From contig NZ_UFQC01000017.1 of assembly GCF_900496975.1 (NCBI RefSeq), positions 1 through 64,000 of the forward strand: DNA of 64,000 nt, read 5' to 3'. Below are positions 30,525 through 40,524 of this stretch, one piece after another. How positions within the stretch are numbered: the first letter of the stretch is position 1; every line of letters begins with the position of its first letter. Source of the stretch: Achromobacter veterisilvae (GTDB taxonomy: Bacteria; Pseudomonadota; Gammaproteobacteria; Burkholderiales; Burkholderiaceae_B). Both the position numbers and the translations under genes were made by a program. Below the pieces are notes generated by a model, which was given only the letters and a program-made list of their open reading frames with translations, had not been told where the DNA came from and did not search any database.

Positions 30525-31708
30525 CGGGATCCAGCCTCGGCGGCTTGCGGGTGATCGATGCCTCGCGCGTGCTCGCCGGTCCGTACTGCGGCCAGATGTT
30601 GGGCGATCACGGCGCGGACGTCATCAAGATCGAACCGCCGGCCGGCGACGAAACCCGCACGTTCGGCCCCCCGGTGAATGCCGGCGGCGCGGCCTACTAC
30701 CAGGCCCTGAACCGCAACAAGCGCGGCGTCATCCTGGACCTGAACCGCGCGGACGCGCGCGAAGTCTTCTGGCGCCTGCTGGAAGGCGCCGACGTGCTGA
30801 TCGAGAATTTCAAGCCAAGCACGCTGGCATCCTGGGGCATCCCCGACCCCGCCGCCCTCTGCGAACGCTATCCGCGGCTGATCCACTGCCGCATCACGGG
30901 CTTCGGCGACGACGGCCCCCTGGGCGGCCGGCCCGGCTACGACGCCGCGGTGCAGGCCGCCTGCGGCCTGATGAGCGTCAACGGCGAAGCGGACGGTCCG
31001 CCGCTGCGGCTGGGCGTGCCCATGGTGGACCTCGCCACCGGCATGCAGGCGACGATCGCCGTCCTCACGGCGCTGGCCGAGCGCGCCCGCTCCGGCCGCG
31101 GGCAATTGTGCGACGTGGCGCTGCATGACTGCGCGCTGAGCGTCGCCCACCCGCACCTGGCCAATTACTTATGGACAGGCAAGACGCCGGCACGCTCCGG
31201 CAACGGCCATCCCAACATCGCGCCCTACGATGCTTTCGACACCGCCACGGTTCCGGTGTATATCGCGGTGGGCAACGAGCGGCAATTCGCCACGCTGTGC
31301 GCGGAACTGGGAAGTCCCGAGCTGGCGCGGGACCCGCGGTTCCTGCGCAACGTGGACCGCATTGCCAACCGCGCCGAACTGCGCGCGGCGCTTGCGCGCC
31401 TGCTGGCCGGCCTGGATGGCCGCGCGCTCGCCGAATCCCTGAGCGCCGCCGGCGTGCCCGTCGCGCCCATCCTCGACGTGGCCGAAGCCATCGCAACGCC
31501 GCATGCGGCGCACCGGGAGATGGCGCTCGCCCAGGGCGAATACCGCGGGCCGGGCTTTCCCGTCAAGCTGAGCCGCACGCCCGCGGCGCTGCGGACGCTT
31601 CCTCCCCTGCCCGGGGAACACAGCGAAGCCGTGCTTCGGGAAGCCGGCTACGGCGCGGCCGACATCGCCCGCCTGCGAGACACCGGGGCGCTCGGCCCGC
31701 CCCGCTGA
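30521..31708 (+). CDS. CaiB/BaiF-family (class III) CoA-transferase
   Basis: 395 residues. Typical segments are LGGLRVIDASRVLAGPYCGQ, ADVIKIEPPAGDETRTFGPP, NRNKRGVILDL, DVLIENFKPSTLASWGI and ITGFGDDGPLGGRPGYD. The likely catalytic Asp is in VPMVDLATGM. It would transfer CoA to a carboxylate acceptor before beta-oxidation-like steps by the nearby acyl-CoA dehydrogenase. It is coupled to the preceding unknown gene by an ATGA overlap and followed after 81 bases by a Bug binding-protein gene. Confidence 0.92.
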   Translation: MTGSSLGGLRVIDASRVLAGPYCGQMLGDHGADVIKIEPPAGDETRTFGPPVNAGGAAYYQALNRNKRGVILDLNRADAREVFWRLLEGADVLIENFKPSTLASWGIPDPAALCERYPRLIHCRITGFGDDGPLGGRPGYDAAVQAACGLMSVNGEADGPPLRLGVPMVDLATGMQATIAVLTALAERARSGRGQLCDVALHDCALSVAHPHLANYLWTGKTPARSGNGHPNIAPYDAFDTATVPVYIAVGNERQFATLCAELGSPELARDPRFLRNVDRIANRAELRAALARLLAGLDGRALAESLSAAGVPVAPILDVAEAIATPHAAHREMALAQGEYRGPGFPVKLSRTPAALRTLPPLPGEHSEAVLREAGYGAADIARLRDTGALGPPR

Positions 31709-31789
31709 ATTCCGGCGGCGCGCCATGCCGTCCATCAGATAAACCGCGGCACAGCGGCATCCGGCAATACGACAAACAGGGAGACAACC

Positions 31790-32755
31790 ATGAAATTGCA
31801 TCACCTGCCTTTGCTTGCGGCTATCCTGATTTCCGGTCCGAACGCCATGGCCGCAACCCCCTTTCCGGCGCAGCCCGTCCGCATCGTCGTGCCGCACCAG
31901 GCGGGCTCCACCACGGAGACGTTCGGCCGCATGCTCACGCCCGAGATGAGCACGCTGCTGGGCCAGCCGATCGTGATCGAATCGCGCCCGGGCGCGGCCG
32001 GCACCATCGGCGCGCGCGATGTCGCGCTGAGCAAGCCCGACGGCTACACCGGATTGATGAACGCCTCCATCCAGGTCATGTACCCGGGCATATTCAAGAC
32101 GCTGCACTTCGACCCCATGAAAGACTTCACGCCGGTCGGCGTGTTCGGCTTCGCGCCCATGGTGGCGGTGGTGCGGGCCCAGTCTCCGATCAAGAGCTTT
32201 CGCGACCTGATCGAAGCCGCCCGCGCCAAGCCCGCAAGCATCACCTTCGCCTCCGGCGGCCTGGGATCGCTGCCTCACCTGGTGGGCGAACTCGTCAATG
32301 TGCGCTCGGGCGTGCGGATCAGCCACATTCCGTACAACGGCACCGGCCAGGCCCTGACGGACGTGCTGGGCGGACACGTCGAGGTCCTCTACGCCTCGGT
32401 CGCGAGCGCGCTGCCCCAGATCAAGGGCGGCAAGCTACGCGCCCTGGCCGTCACCTCGGCCGCGCGCATCGACCTCCTGCCCGACGTGCCCACCATCGCC
32501 GAATCCGGCATTCCCGACTTCGACGTGACCTCCTGGTACGGCTACTGGGTGCCGAAAGACACGCCGCGCGACGTGGTGGAGCGCCTGAACCAAAGCATGC
32601 GCGACGCGTCCGCCATGCCCGCGGTCGTCCGGCGGCTGTCCACCGAGGGCATCATCCCCAGCAAAATGGACGCCGACGAATTCGCGGCATTCGCCGCGGC
32701 GGAAAACAGGAAATGGCTGGACGTCATGAAGCAGGCCGACGTGCAGCCGAACTGA
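31790..32755 (+). CDS. Tripartite tricarboxylate transporter binding protein (Bug/TctC family)
   Basis: 321 residues with a signal peptide (MKLHHLPLLAAILISGPNAMA). The family motifs PAQPVRIVVPHQAGSTTETF, IESRPGAAGTIGARDVAL, ITFASGGLGSLPHLVGELV and HIPYNGTGQALTDVLGG are present. A good ribosome site (GGGAGA) precedes the ATG. It closes the plus-strand cluster of fusion regulator, unknown protein and CoA-transferase, and converges on an amidase gene 9 bases away. Ligand unknown; no TctAB genes in view. Confidence 0.92.
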   Translation: MKLHHLPLLAAILISGPNAMAATPFPAQPVRIVVPHQAGSTTETFGRMLTPEMSTLLGQPIVIESRPGAAGTIGARDVALSKPDGYTGLMNASIQVMYPGIFKTLHFDPMKDFTPVGVFGFAPMVAVVRAQSPIKSFRDLIEAARAKPASITFASGGLGSLPHLVGELVNVRSGVRISHIPYNGTGQALTDVLGGHVEVLYASVASALPQIKGGKLRALAVTSAARIDLLPDVPTIAESGIPDFDVTSWYGYWVPKDTPRDVVERLNQSMRDASAMPAVVRRLSTEGIIPSKMDADEFAAFAAAENRKWLDVMKQADVQPN

Positions 32756-32764
32756 CCCGCGCCG

Positions 32765-34147
32765 TCAGCCGGCCAATAGCCGCTCGACGCGCGCCGCCAC
32801 GTCGAGCAGCCGCCAGTCCTCGTGCCAGCGGCCGCAAAGCTGCAAGCCGATGGGCAATCCGCCCGCCGAGCGGCCGCAAGGCATGGACAGCGCGGGATGG
32901 CCCGTGAGGTTCATGGGATAGGTATAGGGATACCAGGCGCCGCGGATGGTGCCCGCCGGCTTGCCGGCGATCTCGACAATGCCATTTGGGTCCTGCCCCA
33001 CCGGCAGCGGCGGCGCGGAAACCGTGGGCGAGACCAGGACGTCGTAGCGTTCAAACACCGCCTGCAAGGCACTGAACGCCTGCGTGCGCGCCGCCACCGC
33101 ATCCAGCAGCGCCGCCGCGCCGTGCCCGCGGCCCCGCTCCACCGTCGCCACCAGGGATGGGTCCAGGCGTTCGCGGAACGCCTCCAGCCTGGCGCCCACG
33201 CGCGAAGCCGTCACGGATTCGAGAATGACCAGGAAATGCCGCTCCAGCGACACGAAATCCAGCGACACCGGCTCCACGCGGGCGCCGTCCTGCTCCATGA
33301 GCCGGACCGCGGCGTCCGTGGCCGCCAGCACCTGCGGGTCTACCGGGTTGCCGCAAGCGGGCAGATAGGCGACCCGCAGTCCGGCCAGCGTGGCCCGCGC
33401 CGGCGCGCGTTCCGGAAGCGCAAGCTGGCCATAGGGATCGCGGCGGTCCTCGCCTTGGAGCACACCGTACAGCAAGGCGGTGTCGGCGACGTTGCGGGCC
33501 ATCGGCCCCACGTAGGAATTCGCGCCGAACAGGTCCGCCGGCTGTAGATTGGGGATCGCGCCCAGCGTCGCCTTCATGCCCACGATGCCGCAGCACGAGG
33601 CGGGAATGCGGATCGACCCGCCGCCGTCGGTCCCAAGCGCCAGCGGCCCCATGCCCGCCGCGACGGCCACCGCCGCGCCGCCGCTGGAAGCGCCGCAGGT
33701 GTAGCGCGGATCGACGGGATTGAGCGTGCGGCCGAAGAGGGGCGCATCGGTGCTTTGCTTGTGCCCGAATTCCGGCGTGGTGGTCTTGCCGATCAGGATC
33801 GCGCCCGCCGCCTTGGCCCGCGCCACGGCCACGGCGTCCTCGCGCGGCACGAAATGCTCGAAAATGGCGGACCCCATCGTCGTGCGCACGCCGGCGGTCA
33901 GGGTCAGGTCCTTGACCGAGTACGGCACCCCATGCAGCGGCCCCAGCGCATCGCCCCGGCGCACCGCCCTCTCGGCTTCGCGGGCAGCGGCCAGCGCCGA
34001 ATCCGCCGTCACCGTGATGAACGCGTTCAGATCGCTCCGCGCCGCGATGCGATCCAGCGCCGCCGACACAGCCTCGACCGGCGATACCCGCCCCTGCCGG
34101 ATCGCGGCGGCCAGCGTTACCGCGTCCATGCCCGTCAATTCGTCCAT
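32765..34147 (-). CDS. Amidase-signature hydrolase
   Basis: 460 residues. Triad Lys in GVPYSVKDLTLTAGVRTTMG, cis-Ser in CGASSGGAAVAVAAGMGPLA, nucleophilic Ser in GTDGGGSIRIPASCCGIVGM. It hydrolyses an amide to acid and ammonia. It is the last gene of the long minus-strand operon that begins with the ABC binding protein at 40321, placed 30 bases after an SDR gene. With the NodB-type protein upstream, it could form a two-step route (ring or acyl opening, then amide hydrolysis). Confidence 0.92.
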   Translation of the reverse strand: MDELTGMDAVTLAAAIRQGRVSPVEAVSAALDRIAARSDLNAFITVTADSALAAAREAERAVRRGDALGPLHGVPYSVKDLTLTAGVRTTMGSAIFEHFVPREDAVAVARAKAAGAILIGKTTTPEFGHKQSTDAPLFGRTLNPVDPRYTCGASSGGAAVAVAAGMGPLALGTDGGGSIRIPASCCGIVGMKATLGAIPNLQPADLFGANSYVGPMARNVADTALLYGVLQGEDRRDPYGQLALPERAPARATLAGLRVAYLPACGNPVDPQVLAATDAAVRLMEQDGARVEPVSLDFVSLERHFLVILESVTASRVGARLEAFRERLDPSLVATVERGRGHGAAALLDAVAARTQAFSALQAVFERYDVLVSPTVSAPPLPVGQDPNGIVEIAGKPAGTIRGAWYPYTYPMNLTGHPALSMPCGRSAGGLPIGLQLCGRWHEDWRLLDVAARVERLLAG

Positions 34148-34177
34148 TGCCTTCCCGTCTCCGTCATACGTGTGCCG

Positions 34178-34915
34178 CTAGACCATCCAGCGGCCGCCAT
34201 CGATCAACAGGGTCTGCCCTGTAATGAAACGCGCCTCTTCGGACGCCAGGAATGCCACGGCGGCCGCCACGTCGTCCGGGTCGCCCACGAAACCCGCCGG
34301 CGTCTGCGCCACGATGCGCTCCAGGATCTCGGGCGCCAGCCGCTCGTGCGCGCGAGTGCGGACCGCGCCGGGGCTCACGGCGTTGACCGTGATTCCGGCG
34401 GGCGCCAATTCACGCGCCAATGAACGCGTGAATCCGATGACTCCCATCTTCGCGGCGGCGTAGTCGGCCAACCCGGCGTCTCCCGCGAAGGCGGCGTCGC
34501 TGCTCATGTTGACGATGCGGCCATAGCCGCGCGCCCGCATGCCCGGTGCAACCAGCCGCGACGCGCGCATCGCCGTCAGCAGCGACACTTCCAGCACGAA
34601 GCGCCAGGTCGCTTCTTCCGATTCCGCGAAAGGGCCGGACCGTTCCCGCGCGCTCTGCCCCACGTTGTTGAACAGCACGTCCGGCGGACCGAGTTCGGAT
34701 TCCACGCGAGCGAAGAAATCCGCCATCACCGCGGCCTCCGTGCAGTCGCCCTCGACCGCCAGCGCCGCCAGTCCCGCGCGGCGCGTCTCGGCCACGTCGA
34801 GATCGAGCACCGCCACCCGCGCGCCCTCCGCCGCGTAACGGCGGACCGCGGCCGCGCCTATGCCCTGCCCGCCGCCCGTCACGACGACGATCCTGCCCTC
34901 GAAACGCGCGTTCAT
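34178..34915 (-). CDS. Short-chain dehydrogenase/reductase
   Basis: 245 residues, classical SDR. NAD(P)-binding GGGQGIGAAAVRRYAAEG, acidic residue after beta-2 (VLDLD) suggesting NAD(H) preference, NNVG, catalytic Ser in VNMSSDAAFAGDAG, YAAAK for the Tyr-x-x-x-Lys, and the C-terminal ITGQTLLIDGG typical of FabG-like enzymes. It is one of two adjacent SDRs in the operon. The substrate is unknown, probably a hydroxyl or carbonyl intermediate of the imported compound. Confidence 0.92.
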   Translation of the reverse strand: MNARFEGRIVVVTGGGQGIGAAAVRRYAAEGARVAVLDLDVAETRRAGLAALAVEGDCTEAAVMADFFARVESELGPPDVLFNNVGQSARERSGPFAESEEATWRFVLEVSLLTAMRASRLVAPGMRARGYGRIVNMSSDAAFAGDAGLADYAAAKMGVIGFTRSLARELAPAGITVNAVSPGAVRTRAHERLAPEILERIVAQTPAGFVGDPDDVAAAVAFLASEEARFITGQTLLIDGGRWMV

Positions 34916-34961
34916 GGCACGGCCCTCGCTTCGTTCATGGCGGCGGCCCGCCCCCGCCGCC

Positions 34962-35708
34962 TCAATGGAAACTCCGGCCGCCGTCCACCGCCAGGGTCGC
35001 GCCGGTGATATAGCTGGCGCCGGGCCCGCTGAGGAACAGAATGGCCTCGGCCAGCTCCTCCGGCCTGGCGATGCGCCCCAGGGCGTAGCGCGCGCGGATG
35101 GCGGCCAGGCCGGCCTGCGGATCGGGGCCGTCCTCGTAGCTGGAGCGGAACAGCGGCGTGTCCACCGCGCCCGGGCACACGGTGGCCACCCGGATGCCGA
35201 AGGCGGCCAGCTCCATCGCCAGCACTTTGCCGAACATATTGACCCCGGCCTTGGCCGCGCAATAGGCGCTGCGCTGCGGCAGCGGGCTGAGGCCGGCCGC
35301 CGAGGACACGTTGACGATGCTGCCGCCGCCCGCCCGCTTCAAATGCGGCACCGCGGCGCGGCAGACGTGCATGGGCCCGCTCAGGTTCACGGCCAGCACG
35401 CGGTTCCAGTCCTCGTCCCGCGTGGACTCCAGGTCGGAGCGCAGGTCTATCCCCGCGCAATTGACCACGCCGTCGATGCCGCCCAGCGCGCCGGCCGCCT
35501 CCTGCACGGCCCGTTCGACGGCCGCGCTGTCCGTCACGTCGCAGGCCAGCGCGGCGGCCAGCGGCAGTTCCCGGCCGGCCTCGGCCAGCGCGGCGGCATC
35601 CCGGTCCAGGACCGCCACTGCCGCCCCCTGGCCCGCCGCCAGCCGCGCGAACGCCAGGCCGATACCGCTGGCGCCGCCCGCCACCAGATACCGCCGGCCC
35701 GCGCTCAT
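34962..35708 (-). CDS. Short-chain dehydrogenase/reductase
   Basis: 248 residues, classical SDR distinct from its neighbour. GGASGIGLAFARLAAGQG for cofactor, VLDRD acidic end of beta-2, NCAG, Ser in VNVSSAAGLSPLPQ, YCAAK as the Tyr-x-x-x-Lys motif, and ITGATLAVDGG near the end. The start ATG at 35708 overlaps the stop of the upstream NodB-like gene (ATGA), so the two are co-translated and probably act on consecutive intermediates. Confidence 0.92.
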   Translation of the reverse strand: MSAGRRYLVAGGASGIGLAFARLAAGQGAAVAVLDRDAAALAEAGRELPLAAALACDVTDSAAVERAVQEAAGALGGIDGVVNCAGIDLRSDLESTRDEDWNRVLAVNLSGPMHVCRAAVPHLKRAGGGSIVNVSSAAGLSPLPQRSAYCAAKAGVNMFGKVLAMELAAFGIRVATVCPGAVDTPLFRSSYEDGPDPQAGLAAIRARYALGRIARPEELAEAILFLSGPGASYITGATLAVDGGRSFH

Positions 35709-36523
35709 GCCGCGCTCCGCAGGCGTGGCCGGATATCGTCGGTCATCGCGTCGCAACGGTCTATCCAGACCCGCTCATGCGCCTTCGCATACTGGATCAT
35801 CTCGTCCAGCACGTACAGGCGCGAGGGCTGGCCGATGATTTCGGGGTGCATGCCCAGCATCATCATGCGGTCCTCGGCGTACAACAGATCGAACTCGCGC
35901 TTCCATGCCTCCAGCACGGCGGAAGGCGACTGCATCGTGCGCCCGGGCAGCACGATCGAATACTGGAAAAAGGGCGCGTCGTCCAGCACCCAGCGGAACG
36001 GCAGTTCCACGATGTCGGTGGACTGGCCGCCGATTTCCAGCAGATAGGGCGAATCGTCGTCGAAGAAATTCGACGAATAGTCGAATCCATATTCCCGGAT
36101 CAGATCCAGCGTGATCTCGCTGAACTCCGCCGCGGGCGAACGCCAGCCCCGCGGCCGGTAGCCGGCGGTGCGGACCAGCGCGTCCATGCCCAGTTCCATT
36201 TCCTCGCGCTCTTCCTCCGGCGTCAGGTTGACGATCCAGCGGTGCGTGTGGCTGTGGTGCGCCACCTCGTGGCCGTGATCGACGATGACGCGGACCATGT
36301 CCGGATGCGCGAGCGCCACCACGCCCGGCACGAAGAACGTGGCCCTGACCTCGTGGCGCGCCAGCAGCGCCAGCACGCGCGGCACGCCGACCTTCCAGCC
36401 ATACGCGCCCTGGGACATCAGGATGGGACGCTTGGCGTAGGCGGCGTCGCGCGCCGTCCACATGGTCTCGGCGTCCACGTCGAACGTCAGGAACAATGGA
36501 AACCCCTTACTCGTCACGGACAT
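35705..36523 (-). CDS. Polysaccharide-deacetylase (NodB)-fold hydrolase, possibly imide/amide-specific
   Basis: 272 residues. NodB motifs: TFDVDAE (about 14-19, metal/catalytic Asp), the His pair in HHSHTH (89-94), and RGWRSPAAEF (126-135). There is no signal peptide, so it acts in the cytoplasm and is unlikely to modify cell-wall glycans. Some cytoplasmic members of this fold are cyclic-imide hydrolases or PuuE-type allantoinases, and with an amidase and importer in the same operon a ring-opening amidohydrolase role is plausible. Overlaps the next SDR by four bases. Confidence 0.85.
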   Translation of the reverse strand: MSVTSKGFPLFLTFDVDAETMWTARDAAYAKRPILMSQGAYGWKVGVPRVLALLARHEVRATFFVPGVVALAHPDMVRVIVDHGHEVAHHSHTHRWIVNLTPEEEREEMELGMDALVRTAGYRPRGWRSPAAEFSEITLDLIREYGFDYSSNFFDDDSPYLLEIGGQSTDIVELPFRWVLDDAPFFQYSIVLPGRTMQSPSAVLEAWKREFDLLYAEDRMMMLGMHPEIIGQPSRLYVLDEMIQYAKAHERVWIDRCDAMTDDIRPRLRSAA

Positions 36524-36537
36524 TGCCGCTCCTTGCG

Positions 36538-37329
36538 TTACACATGCTTGTGAAAACCCGTCCAGCGCTCGGCGAGCACCAGGGCAATGCCCGTCACCAG
36601 GATGAGCAGCGCGGAAACCGCCGCCACGGACGGGTCCACGCCTTGCTCCACCGACGTGAAAATCTTGACCGGCAGGGTGTTCTGGCTGGCGGACAGCAGG
36701 AACACCGATACCGGCACGTTGTCGAGCGAGGTGATGAAGGCGAACAGGCCGCCGGCCACCAGGCCCGGTTTGAGAAGCGGCAGCGTCACCAGGCGGAACG
36801 CTTCCAGGCGCCCGGCGCCGAGCACGCATGCCGCGTCCTCCAAGGCTTCGTCCGCCGACGCCAGGCTGGCGAGGCTGGCGCGCACCACGTAGGGCGCGGT
36901 GATGACCACGTGGGCCAGCCACAGGCCGACGCTGCTGCCGCGCAGCCCCGCGGCCGCGTAGTACTGCAATAGCGCCACCCCCAGCACCACCGAAGGCAGG
37001 ATCAGCGGCGCCATGAACAGCGCGTTCAGCCAGGCGGCTCCGGGCACCATGCGGCGCTGGATGGCGCAAGCGCCCGCCAGTCCGAGCATCAGCGACGCCG
37101 CGGTCGAGCCGGCCGCCAGCCACAGGCTGGTCCAGGCGGCCTCCAGGTAGTCGGGATCGTTCAGGGCCGCGGCAAACCATTTCAGGGTCAGGCCCTTCGG
37201 CGGCAGGGTCAGGTAGGCCGTGTCGCTGAAGGCGGCGAGCACCACCACCAGCACCGGCACCTGCAGGAACAGCACGACCAGGAAGGCGATGCCGGTCAGC
37301 ACCGGCCCGCTCGCGCGGCGTTCGCTCAT
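36538..37329 (-). CDS. ABC transporter permease, PotC-like
   Basis: 263 residues with six predicted transmembrane helices and the BPD_transp_1 EAA-like loop (EDAACVLGAGRLEAFRLVTLP). It resembles PotC-type permeases of the spermidine/putrescine and related (Fe3+, 2-aminoethylphosphonate) importers. Its start overlaps the stop of the other permease (ATGA). Partner in the importer with the products of 37326-40321. Confidence 0.9.
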   Translation of the reverse strand: MSERRASGPVLTGIAFLVVLFLQVPVLVVVLAAFSDTAYLTLPPKGLTLKWFAAALNDPDYLEAAWTSLWLAAGSTAASLMLGLAGACAIQRRMVPGAAWLNALFMAPLILPSVVLGVALLQYYAAAGLRGSSVGLWLAHVVITAPYVVRASLASLASADEALEDAACVLGAGRLEAFRLVTLPLLKPGLVAGGLFAFITSLDNVPVSVFLLSASQNTLPVKIFTSVEQGVDPSVAAVSALLILVTGIALVLAERWTGFHKHV

Positions 37330-38170
37330 TGTTCTCCTCCCCAGCGCTTCAATACCCGGCTGGATACGCCGATCACCGCCAGCGTCAACGCCGTCAGCGT
37401 GAATGCCATCGCCGCGCCCGACGGCCAGTCCAGGGTCAGCAGGAAATCGTCGTAGATCATGGTGGCCATGACCTTGTAGGTCGGCCCGCCCAGCATGCGC
37501 GGCGTGACCAGCGCGCTGATCGTCAGCACGAACACCATGATGGATCCGGCCAGGATGCCGTGCGCCGTCAACGGCAGCGTCACGGACAGAAAGGTGCGCA
37601 GCCTGCCGGCCTGCAACGTGTAGGCCGCGTCCCGCAGGTCCCGCGGCACGGCCTGGATCACGGGGACCAGCATCAGCACCATGAACGGCAGGAAAATGTG
37701 GGCCATGCCCACCAGCACGCCGGTCAGGTTGAACATGAGCTTGAGCGGGCGCTCGATCAGTCCCAGGTCCATCAGCGCGTTGTTCAGCAGGCCGCGATTG
37801 GACAACAGCGCGATCCAGCCGAAAGACCGCACGACCAGATTGAGCAGCATGGGGAAGATGACCAGCAGCGTCAGCGCCAGTTTCAGGCGCGGCCGCGCAT
37901 GCGCGATGACCCAGGCCAGCGGATAGCCGAGAAGCAGGCAGAGCACCGTGACGCTCAAACCCAGCCCCAGGCTGCGCAGGATCACTTCGCGGTAGAACGG
38001 ATCCGTGGCCAGCCGGGTGTAGTTGCCCAGCGTGTAGCCCGCGCCGATGCCGGAACCCGGCACATATTCACGAAAACTCAACGGCAGCATGAACAGCGCG
38101 GGCCCGACGAAGGCCAGCAGCAGCACCAGCAGCAAAGGCGACGCGAGCAGCGCGCCCGCCGGCCGCCGGC

Positions 38171-38174
<4 letters not shown>
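37326..38174 (-). CDS. ABC transporter permease, PotB-like
   Basis: 282 residues from the ATG at 38174, which overlaps the ATPase stop (ATGA). Membrane segments begin near residue 8 (ALLASPLLLVLLLAFVGPAL). The EAA loop is AYTLQAGRLRTFLSVTLPLT, and the substrate-channel region matches PotB-type permeases (GLGLSVTVLCLLLGYPLAWV). It pairs with the PotC-like permease. An upstream in-frame extension was dropped because it overlaps the ATPase and lacks a ribosome site. Confidence 0.9.
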
Positions 38175-39262
<1,088 letters not shown>

Positions 39263-39286
39263 GATGATGTCCCGTATGCCGGCGCC

Positions 39287-40321
39287 TCAGCGCGCGACCT
39301 CGCGCTGCCAGCGGCCGACCCAGGCCGGCATGCCCCGCGCCACCGCCGCCGGATCGGGCAGCCACAGCTCGTCGAAGTGCTTGCCTACCGCCACGATCCG
39401 CGACGCCTTCTCCGATAGCCGGACCTCGGTGTTGACCGGCCCCGCGTACTTTTTCTCGGCGAAGCAGGTCTGCACCTCTTTGGACAGCAGCGCGTCGATG
39501 TACTGCGTGGCCAGTTCGGGATTCTTGCTGCCCTTGGGAATCGCTACCGAGGGCAGGATGCCCACCGCGCCCTCTTCGGGGTAGACCACCGCCAATGGCA
39601 GGCCGCTGTCTATGGCCGACCCGGCGCGGTCCGAATACCAGACCGCCACCGCGATTTCCTTGCGCTCGAACAGGGACACGATCTGGTCGGCCTGGGTGTA
39701 CAGCAGCGCCGACGCCTTCGCCAGCGGTGCGATGGCGGCGAAACCCGCGTCCAGGTTGTCGAGCGTGCCTCCGTGCATCCGGTTCAGCGCCAGCAGGAAT
39801 TGCGAGCCGGCCGTGCCGCTGATGTCGCCGATCGCCAGCTTGCCGTCGTATGCCGGGTCGGCCAGGTCTTTCCAGGACTTGGGCGGCGTCTTGACCTGCG
39901 TCGTGTCGTAGACAATGACCGTGGAGCCCGTCATGAAGCTTACATAGGAAGGAGAATCGCCATCGAAGGCCGACGGCGACACCGCTTTCGCATTGGCGAG
40001 GCGCGCGCGGTCGATGGGTTCGAGCAGTTTCTCGTTCCTGAGCTGGGTGGCAAGCGAATTGTCGAGGTACACCACATCGAAGTCGGACTTGCCGCCAGTG
40101 GCGCGGACCGCAGCCGCGAACTGGGCCGAACTGCCCAGCTTGGTGCGCACCCGGGCGCCGGTTTTTTCTTCAAAGGCCTTGATCTGGCATTCGCGCGAGG
40201 CGTCCAGGAACGAACCGCCGAAAAGACCCACCACCAGGTCGGCCGCGAGCGCCGTGCCGCCCCAACTGAACATGCCGACCACGGCGGCGCATGCAAGCGC
40301 CTTGGAAATCCTGACGTCCAT
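39287..40321 (-). CDS. ABC transporter periplasmic binding protein, PotD-like
   Basis: 344 residues with a signal peptide (about 1-27, ending GGTALAAD). The fold is that of family 1/PotD extracellular binding proteins (VVGLFGGSFLDASRECQIKA; FDVVYLDNSLATQLRNEKLL; KAVSPSAFDGDSPSYVSFMT; VAVWYSDRAGSAIDSGLPL). A strong GGAGG lies before the ATG at 40321, whereas the longer frame lacks one. It is the first gene of the eight-gene minus-strand operon, so the transported compound should be the substrate of the downstream NodB-type enzyme, SDRs and amidase. Confidence 0.92.
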   Translation of the reverse strand: MDVRISKALACAAVVGMFSWGGTALAADLVVGLFGGSFLDASRECQIKAFEEKTGARVRTKLGSSAQFAAAVRATGGKSDFDVVYLDNSLATQLRNEKLLEPIDRARLANAKAVSPSAFDGDSPSYVSFMTGSTVIVYDTTQVKTPPKSWKDLADPAYDGKLAIGDISGTAGSQFLLALNRMHGGTLDNLDAGFAAIAPLAKASALLYTQADQIVSLFERKEIAVAVWYSDRAGSAIDSGLPLAVVYPEEGAVGILPSVAIPKGSKNPELATQYIDALLSKEVQTCFAEKKYAGPVNTEVRLSEKASRIVAVGKHFDELWLPDPAAVARGMPAWVGRWQREVAR

Positions 40322-40410
40322 GAAACCTCCTCGCGGGAAGATGGGCCGAAGCTTCCACTTTGACAAAACCGTCAAGCGAAACCCCTGGCATTTGGTGCTT
40401 TTCGGAAATT

Positions 40411-40428
40411 TATCTTTTTGAAAAGATA
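40411..40428. promoter_or_regulatory. 18-bp perfect palindrome, candidate MarR operator
   Basis: TATCTTTTTGAAAAGATA has 8-bp arms around a TG centre, with no mismatch, in the gap between the divergent importer operon and the MarR gene. AT-rich palindromes of about this length are typical MarR sites. It overlaps the TATAAT box at 40427-40432, so binding would block the marR promoter and could also affect the operon on the other strand (start codon 90 bases away). Confidence 0.7.
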
Positions 40429-40432
40429 TAAT
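40427..40432 (+). promoter_or_regulatory. Consensus -10 box for the marR gene
   Basis: TATAAT sits at the right edge of the palindrome. A start of transcription around 40438-40440 would lie past the ATG at 40435, which argues that translation of the regulator begins at the next in-frame ATG, 40525. No clear -35 hexamer is seen 16-18 bases upstream. Confidence 0.5.
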
Positions 40433-40524
40433 CAATGAGGGTTTTCACGCTGCTTGCAAAGACAGTCGGGAATGCGTTAAATGCTTCTCCAGACAGGACA
40501 GACCCGGCGATCCCGGACGCATCC

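Noticed and set aside
40435..40524. Upstream ATG as the MarR start
   Set aside because: It lies 3 bases past a consensus -10 box and would be at or before the transcription start; the added residues show no family similarity.
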